A DNA stretch of 64,000 bases from Ilyonectria destructans (Eukaryota; Ascomycota; Sordariomycetes; Hypocreales; Nectriaceae): contig JAHEWK010000026.1 in the NCBI GenBank assembly GCA_020740775.1, positions 1 through 64,000 of the forward strand. Reading direction: 5' to 3'. The notes under the pieces are model-generated. The model was not told where the DNA came from and searched no databases. It saw only the letters and a program-made list of their open reading frames with translations. The position numbers and the translations under genes are program-made. Positions 60,401-64,000 of the stretch are shown here, piece by piece (the stretch's first letter is position 1; every line of letters starts with the position of its first letter).

Positions 60401-60564
60401 GGCTTGGTAGGCTGGAGACCTGATAAATGGGGGGACTTATCAAATGCACTTATCAGGCGTCGCGCACACGATTTCACACGATTTCACGGGTCGGGTTTTG
60501 CGGGCGATAAGTCGTCACGTGGTCTAAGCGAATTACGACGCAATTACGCGCACCATCGATAAGC
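57474..60564 (-). mobile_element. Crypton element, intact
   Basis: About 3.1 kb between the end of pogo copy 1 and the 5' part of pogo copy 2. The direct repeat CGATAAGC occurs exactly at both junctions (57474-57481 and 60557-60564). No long terminal inverted repeats are present, as expected for Cryptons, which integrate by tyrosine-recombinase strand exchange. The left junction is a perfect inverted repeat, CGATAAG-CAGAA-CTTATCG. GATAAG/CTTATC or near variants recur several times within 150 bp of each end. It carries one large gene. Confidence 0.75.
57850..60135 (-). CDS. Crypton tyrosine recombinase with GCR1_C domain
   Basis: A 761-residue protein without stops. Residues about 40-105 are Gln/Glu/Ala-rich and probably coiled coil. 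The tyrosine-recombinase part spans about residues 120-400, with candidate catalytic residues R224, H351 and R354 (THLPRR), W377 (AGRWN) and Tyr386 (QAYLTHLPRQF), matching the R..HxxR..W..Y order of fungal Cryptons. Near residues 610-680 is a GCR1_C-like DNA-binding domain (VWKEWEEG and EEMWGSRWRP). The C terminus is Gly/Arg/Pro-rich and basic. The start is the ATG near the right end of the element. G+C is higher than in neighbours. The enzyme would catalyse excision and integration through a phosphotyrosine intermediate. Confidence 0.88.
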   Translation of the reverse strand: MPRAAADGSLYSWPDGELVTPDKLAAWLKEDILLRRVAPPQKKLRARGRGKGKGETVQLRQQLEQEQLEAAALAEAESLAEALEIPLAEAAELLADDREGYVPPTALAPAAVDLTEGSLLTRGTIDAYVAAVIELWRLQVAHGNANMENPRGAAVRGFLEQRGRQRGKHDRASFKDRGTDGIQAGYSPNEWLRIQDLLLSGAAYTPQNLRTRVDLLFGHYYLLRGENRRKMELADLSLLDYPPSEGPTLCGCLVSLLRDGKLNKTARKEFMGALRHKDPLFCTQGALAQLFFWRWHVAGEPPPSFRRRQDWYRIKVLVGRDREQELSYPTQLQETWRIFGAAGLIASKKTHLPRRVGAQDAETHGTSLAQISQAGRWNQSVLCQAYLTHLPRQFMRIVAGFSASPGDYFLARAAHEPPYVLQKQLWPWIEEWEPRFEARARRQCWAEGGLDDDDLAADGFLKLMRRLRIVLLQDLAVLQPRYPSLPFFSYAPFNGPEWDEFAVVVRSDAVGATEPVSLLVQRALPELSGVLESTREALLQNSQRLAIRLEARLEGLQGGLDALLQGKVPITFTGYFGAGPAVAPAPAPSTAPPLNLNTAPAPEPLVPGMPVITALAKVFTVRDVWKEWEEGIAGQPAVRVLEEMWGSRWRPGNGVRVQFCRRKVIWDELLARTASGKSEEEAVAELELLRAGRSLNRLVNELKQRRRRGQGQGQAQQTRVQVGTPVPDDPDPGPGPGPTRGRGHRGRWTRLGRRRTAPRRR

Positions 60565-60936
60565 CGTTTTCTGTGATATAAAATATGGCATCAGCTATTT
60601 TATCCTCCATATAAACACTCCGAGGCCGTTTTGAAGCCATTTTAAGTAAATTGTAGAGGATTAGCAAGAGGAGCAATTATAAGGAGGCAGGAGGGGATTC
60701 GGGCGCTGGATTGCAAATTTTTGAAGTGCACGGTGACCACGGACCACCGGTCCTATATAGCCAGCTGACCTTAAAAAATAAACTCCAGCCATATCTTTAT
60801 ATATTAAAGGCAACGGCTTGCAAATAGGTCCAAGAATGACTGATATCTATGTAAGTGAACTTGGTGAGTTTTGTATGGGAAGGCGATTTTTTTGGTTACC
60901 GAAAGGGGGGGGTTACCGAAAGGGGGGTGGCGCATG
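60565..60936 (-). repeat. Pogo-like transposon copy 2, 5' part only
   Basis: In reverse orientation this segment repeats the left end of pogo copy 1 (CATGCGCC and the CCCCTTTCGGTAACC phrases) and the start of its transposase (ATG at 60640, MASKRPRSVYMEDK), without the 332-bp MITE. It breaks off after about 25 codons at the Crypton junction. The remainder of this copy is not in the window. Confidence 0.88.
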
Positions 60937-61133
60937 TTAGTGTATTGCAACTAGCTGGGCCACTCTACAGAGTATACCAAACTTAAGGAAGGAAGAAGAG
61001 AGAGAAAGAAGAAGAGAAGGAGAGTAGAGGGAGGTCCATCCATAAATATACTCGTCATGGTGGCTTAAAGTCAAAAAGTGGGCCACGAAAGGCCGAGGGG
61101 TTCTGAGGCCACCTACGGGCACAGCCCGTTACA
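60935..61133 (-). repeat. Probable solo LTR, TGTAACGGG family
   Basis: On the minus strand it starts TGTAACGGGCTGTGCCCG and ends CACTAACA, about 199 bp with a pyrimidine-rich middle and a GGGC stem at the start. The ends and start motif resemble the LTR at 18177-18392. No target duplication was found (GCGCA and AAATC); the left end overlaps the pogo terminus by about 2 bp. Confidence 0.6.
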
Positions 61134-61140
61134 AAATCTA

Positions 61141-61309
61141 ACTGTTGCACTCGCTTGTCTGTTTCACTCGTTTATCATGTACGTTAGACTTATATTGTAT
61201 TGTCACAATATCACAACCTACGTATTATATTGGTACAATATCAGAAAACGCATAGTGTATTGTACGTATTGCAATATATTGTTTTATTGTCACATTATTA
61301 GCAACACTG
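61141..61309 (+). repeat. AT-rich repeat, uninterrupted copy
   Basis: About 169 bp from ACTGTTGCACTCGCTTG to GCAACACTG, dense in CAATAT/ATATTG palindromes, with short inverted termini. It is the uninterrupted counterpart of the repeat split at 46516-46638 and 54131-54174. At the position where the nest is inserted it reads AAGTCTAACGTACATG (complement strand). Confidence 0.75.
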
Positions 61310-61479
61310 CATTAGTGGGATGATGAGAGGTTGATATAATACAGGAGCTAGAATAGTAGGTAATTGTTTTGGGGGGTGGTCTCTTTCCTAAGCCAGGCCA
61401 CAGAGGGAAAAACTACGATAGCGTCAATCATAGGTGATTAAAGGCGTTGCCAGCTCTTCTGCAAGCTAGTATACATGGC

Positions 61480-63038
61480 TTAGTAGGTATACTTGAATGC
61501 AGGGTTGTGCTCCCCAAGCTCCTCAATCTCCTCCTCGCTTAGACCCTGAATCCTATGATCCCCCTTTCCGGAAGCTTTCCTCTGGTTCGCATGGCGGAAC
61601 CAAGCCCAGAAGCCAAGATAAATAAGCGAAGCCATAGCGATAAAGGCCATGGAAATGGCGTGTCCCTTGACGTAGCGAGGGCCGTCGACTTTTGGATACA
61701 ACTATTCCATTGGGTCAGAGCATGGTGATATTCTTGGTAGGTTGAGTAACTTACGAAAGGAGCGGGAATTCCAGCCATGTTGCCAATAGTTACCTGCAGA
61801 CCGGTTGCAACTGTACGTTTGCCGTAACGGGGATTGTTGCTCGGAAGCCAGGCGAGAGGCAAGCCAACCACGACATACAATCCCATAGCAGCGAGGAAGC
61901 AGCCACCGTACCGAACAGTTCCGGAGGAATCGCTGACGAGAATGGCGTATCCGACCGTGCAGATGAGGCCGAAAAAGGCTGTGAAGACAGCACGGCGCTG
62001 GTATCGATCAGAAAGCCAGGCAACAACGAGGTAACTGATGGCTCCCAACGCATAGACAGGAATGGTAAGAGCCTGGACTTGAGCGATGCTCCAATCTCCA
62101 AGGCCACGGATAATCGTGGGCAGGAAGGTTGAGTATCCGTAGAGAATAACATCAACGCCGAACTGGCCAAGGGCAAAGAGCCAGATCTTCCAATCCTTGA
62201 GGCCAGCGTACACATCCTTCTTGTGCATCTCGTCCCCAGACTTTGTATGTCCGACCTGCTGTCGCATGCGGAGGTTGATAAGCTCGCGTTCTTGGATGGT
62301 CAGGTAGAGCGCCGTGTCGGGCGAGTCGGCGAGCCACCACCAAATCGAGATGCCGAGGAAGACTGTGGGGATGCCCTCGATGATGAGGATCCATCGCCAG
62401 CCATTCTGGCCGCCGACACCGTGCATGAACCCGATACCATAGGCGAGGAGACCGCCCAAAGAGCCGGCGATGGCGGCGGAGACGAAGAGGAAACCGATTC
62501 GGAGGCCGTATTCGCGTTTCGTATAGAACATGGTGAGATAAATCGTCAGGCCGGGGAAGAGACCGCCCTCAAGCCCGCCGAGGATAAGGCGACACGCGAT
62601 GAGGCCAGGGTAGCTCTGCACGATGCCGGTCAAGGTCGCGACCAGGCCCCAGCCGACGGTGATGAACGCGAGCCATCGCGAGGGGGTGAACTTCTTGAGG
62701 ACCAGGTTCGAAGGCAGCTCGGAGAGGACATACGTGACGAAGAGCACCGAGACGGCAATTTGATACTGGTTGCCCGTCATGCCGAGGTCCTCTTCGAGGC
62801 CGTATAGGCGCGCGTTGCCGATGTTGACGCGGTCGAGGAAGCTGAAGAGGTAGAGGAGCATGACGGGCGGGACAATCCGCCTGTCGAGCTTGCGGAGGAG
62901 GGCCTTTTCGGCTGCCGGGTCGATGTAAACATCACCGTGCCCGGCGATGTTGCGCTGCTCTTCCACTTCCTTTGCGGAGTGGGTGTCGAGGTCCATTGTG
63001 TCTGCGATTGTCTTGGATGGGTCTGTCTTGGACGCCAT
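61480..63038 (-). CDS. MFS transporter, Dal5/Tna1-type anion:cation symporter
   Basis: Two exons on the minus strand, 63038-61755 and 61701-61480, with a 53-bp GT..AG intron; 501 residues. Twelve hydrophobic helices are visible. Family motifs: FLDRVNIGNARL after helix 1, GGLEGGLFPGLTIYLTMFYTKRE between helices 4 and 5, NGWRWILIIEGIPT before helix 6, and the final LPSNNPRYGKRTVATGLQ region, typical of the anion:cation symporter family (yeast Dal5 allantoate and Tna1 nicotinate permeases). It probably imports a small organic anion or amide with protons at the plasma membrane; the substrate cannot be told. The cytosolic tail is acidic (GLSEEEIEELGEHNPAFKYTY) as in relatives. Start at the first Met. 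No lesions. Confidence 0.92.
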
Positions 63039-63732
63039 GGTAAATGATGGATAGAATCAAGTGTGATCGAAGTCAGACGATGAGAAGCAGAGCTGGAGAT
63101 GGTTGGGGTAGGAATGAGATTGACGAGACGGCCGTGGACCATTTATGGATCTCCATCTCCGCCATCTTACCCCAGAAATCTGGGGTTGACGGCAACAGAA
63201 AGTGAGGAGAGATAGCTACCGACTAGCGCGACTCGCCCAGAGTCTCTCACTTCCAGGCAGGGATAGTGTAAGTTCAGCCTCCCTCTCCGTTATCGACCTG
63301 CCTTGTTCGGGGTGGGTCCCCGTCGGTTGGGATTGGACTGCCGGTGAGGAGGTCTGGTCTGGTCGGTATCTGGGGCGTTGCCGATGGGTTTCTCGGTGAG
63401 GGGTTGGCGTCAGTGGTTGGTTCCGTCAGGGCGCTCCGCTTTTCTGGCGAATCCTAGTTCTCCAAGGACTGGTCTAGTCCTCGAGGGCTTGCGATAGGGC
63501 CGTTTCGTTGGAGGGTGCGAGCCAGTGCGTCACGGCCATCCGCCTCCGCTGCTGGTTCGGAAAGTTCCATCCACGTGGCTCACGCTTATCAGCCAACCCC
63601 GGCAGGTAGGAATCGCATGGTTCTTGTGCGGGCAGCTTCATTCGGGGCTGTTGAAACCGTCCTGAAGATAATGCTCAGCGTGATGGACGGCCGGCCTGGA
63701 AGCCCGAGATTGCTTCAGGGTAGCGTCAGGGT
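63039..63732. other. Intergenic, promoter of MFS gene
   Basis: No gene recognised. The first 150 bp are the likely leader and promoter of the transporter. Confidence 0.5.
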
Positions 63733-63806
63733 CAGGCTTTCTATCCATACTCGTATGGAATAAGTGATGGAGTATGGAATGTTCCATACTCCATACCATG
63801 CATTAC
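63733..63806. repeat. hAT-like element end (same family as 47878-53480)
   Basis: CAGGCTTTCTATCCATA followed by CGTATGG and TGGAATGTTCCATAC palindromes repeats the end structure of the hAT-like element in the nest. The other end is not in the window. Confidence 0.8.
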
Positions 63807-64000
63807 TACGGAAGTCCATATTGCAGACTGGGCCAAAAGTGTACCCTGGCCTCAACCAAGCTAGGGTCACACCCAAGATGTGTCCACGCACGACTTCAAT
63901 AGAAGGATACCCCTAGATAATACATATCTCATCAATGTCATTTTGAACGATAAGCAATGACGTTCGCGGTCTCTATTCTTCAATGTGTATACAATCTCTT
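63807..64000. repeat. Inverted copy of 1298-1493, runs off the window
   Basis: Reverse complement of 1298-1493 with few differences. It directly follows a hAT-like terminus and may be internal sequence of that element. Confidence 0.9.

Noticed and set aside
54360..60940. One giant transposon with 200-bp TIRs
   Set aside because: The inverted ends are the 5' ends of two separate pogo copies, each followed by the start of its own transposase gene; the middle is a Crypton with its own junction repeats.
1..64000. CRISPR arrays, operons or bacterial origin
   Set aside because: Spliced genes, LINE, MULE and HET content are fungal, and no regular spacer array was seen.

Overview
The window is nuclear DNA of a filamentous ascomycete (Pezizomycotina). 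Evidence: genes with short introns of 46-92 bp with GT..AG ends and CTAAC/CTGAC-type branch sites, a HET-domain protein, a fungal rhodopsin-domain protein, a DUF7703 membrane protein, a Dal5-type MFS transporter, and a very large, mostly fungal transposon load (Tad-type LINE, copia, MULE with SWIM finger, Fot1/pogo, Crypton with GCR1_C, several hAT types). I cannot name genus or species. I saw no rRNA, tRNA or CRISPR array. The region looks like an accessory or subtelomere-like compartment: about half is transposon sequence, and many host-like genes are decayed.

Layout. 0-13 kb: a possible secreted Cys-rich protein remnant, an hsp30 5' fragment, a small membrane protein, an alcohol dehydrogenase pseudogene, a 5'-truncated copia element abutting a hAT-like MITE, an orphan copper-ATPase tail, and a tandem pair of secreted CYTH-like genes (one broken, one intact). 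13.7-14.8 kb: an intact Ppn2-type polyphosphatase. 15.4-32.4 kb: two apparently identical 2,518-bp hAT transposons in inverted orientation enclose a broken second hAT carrying a solo LTR, a DUF7703 membrane protein, a MITE and a HET protein. 32.8-38.4 kb: a MYND-finger protein and a putative ATC hydrolase in divergent orientation, then a four-exon cAMP-receptor-like GPCR.

38.5-43 kb: a Fot1/pogo remnant and a complete MULE with 9-bp target duplication that split an older reading frame. 43.8-45.2 kb: a six-exon rhodopsin-domain protein. 46.5-54.2 kb: a nest in which each element sits inside the previous one: AT-rich repeat, 152-bp-TIR element, LINE endonuclease fragment, hAT-like element, LINE 3' end, IS3EU-like two-gene transposon. 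54.4-60.9 kb: an intact Crypton between two pogo copies lying in opposite orientation, with one MITE and two inverted solo LTRs in the larger copy. 61.5-63.0 kb: an intact MFS transporter. The last 194 bp are an inverted copy of bases 1298-1493.

The intact host genes (polyphosphatase, DUF7703, HET, MYND, ATC hydrolase, GPCR, rhodopsin-like, MFS) form no evident pathway; three are seven-helix-type membrane proteins, suggesting sensing or transport accessory functions. The most unusual content is the transposon biology: an IS3EU-like element with a convergent accessory gene, and a Crypton whose ends carry CGATAAGC direct repeats.
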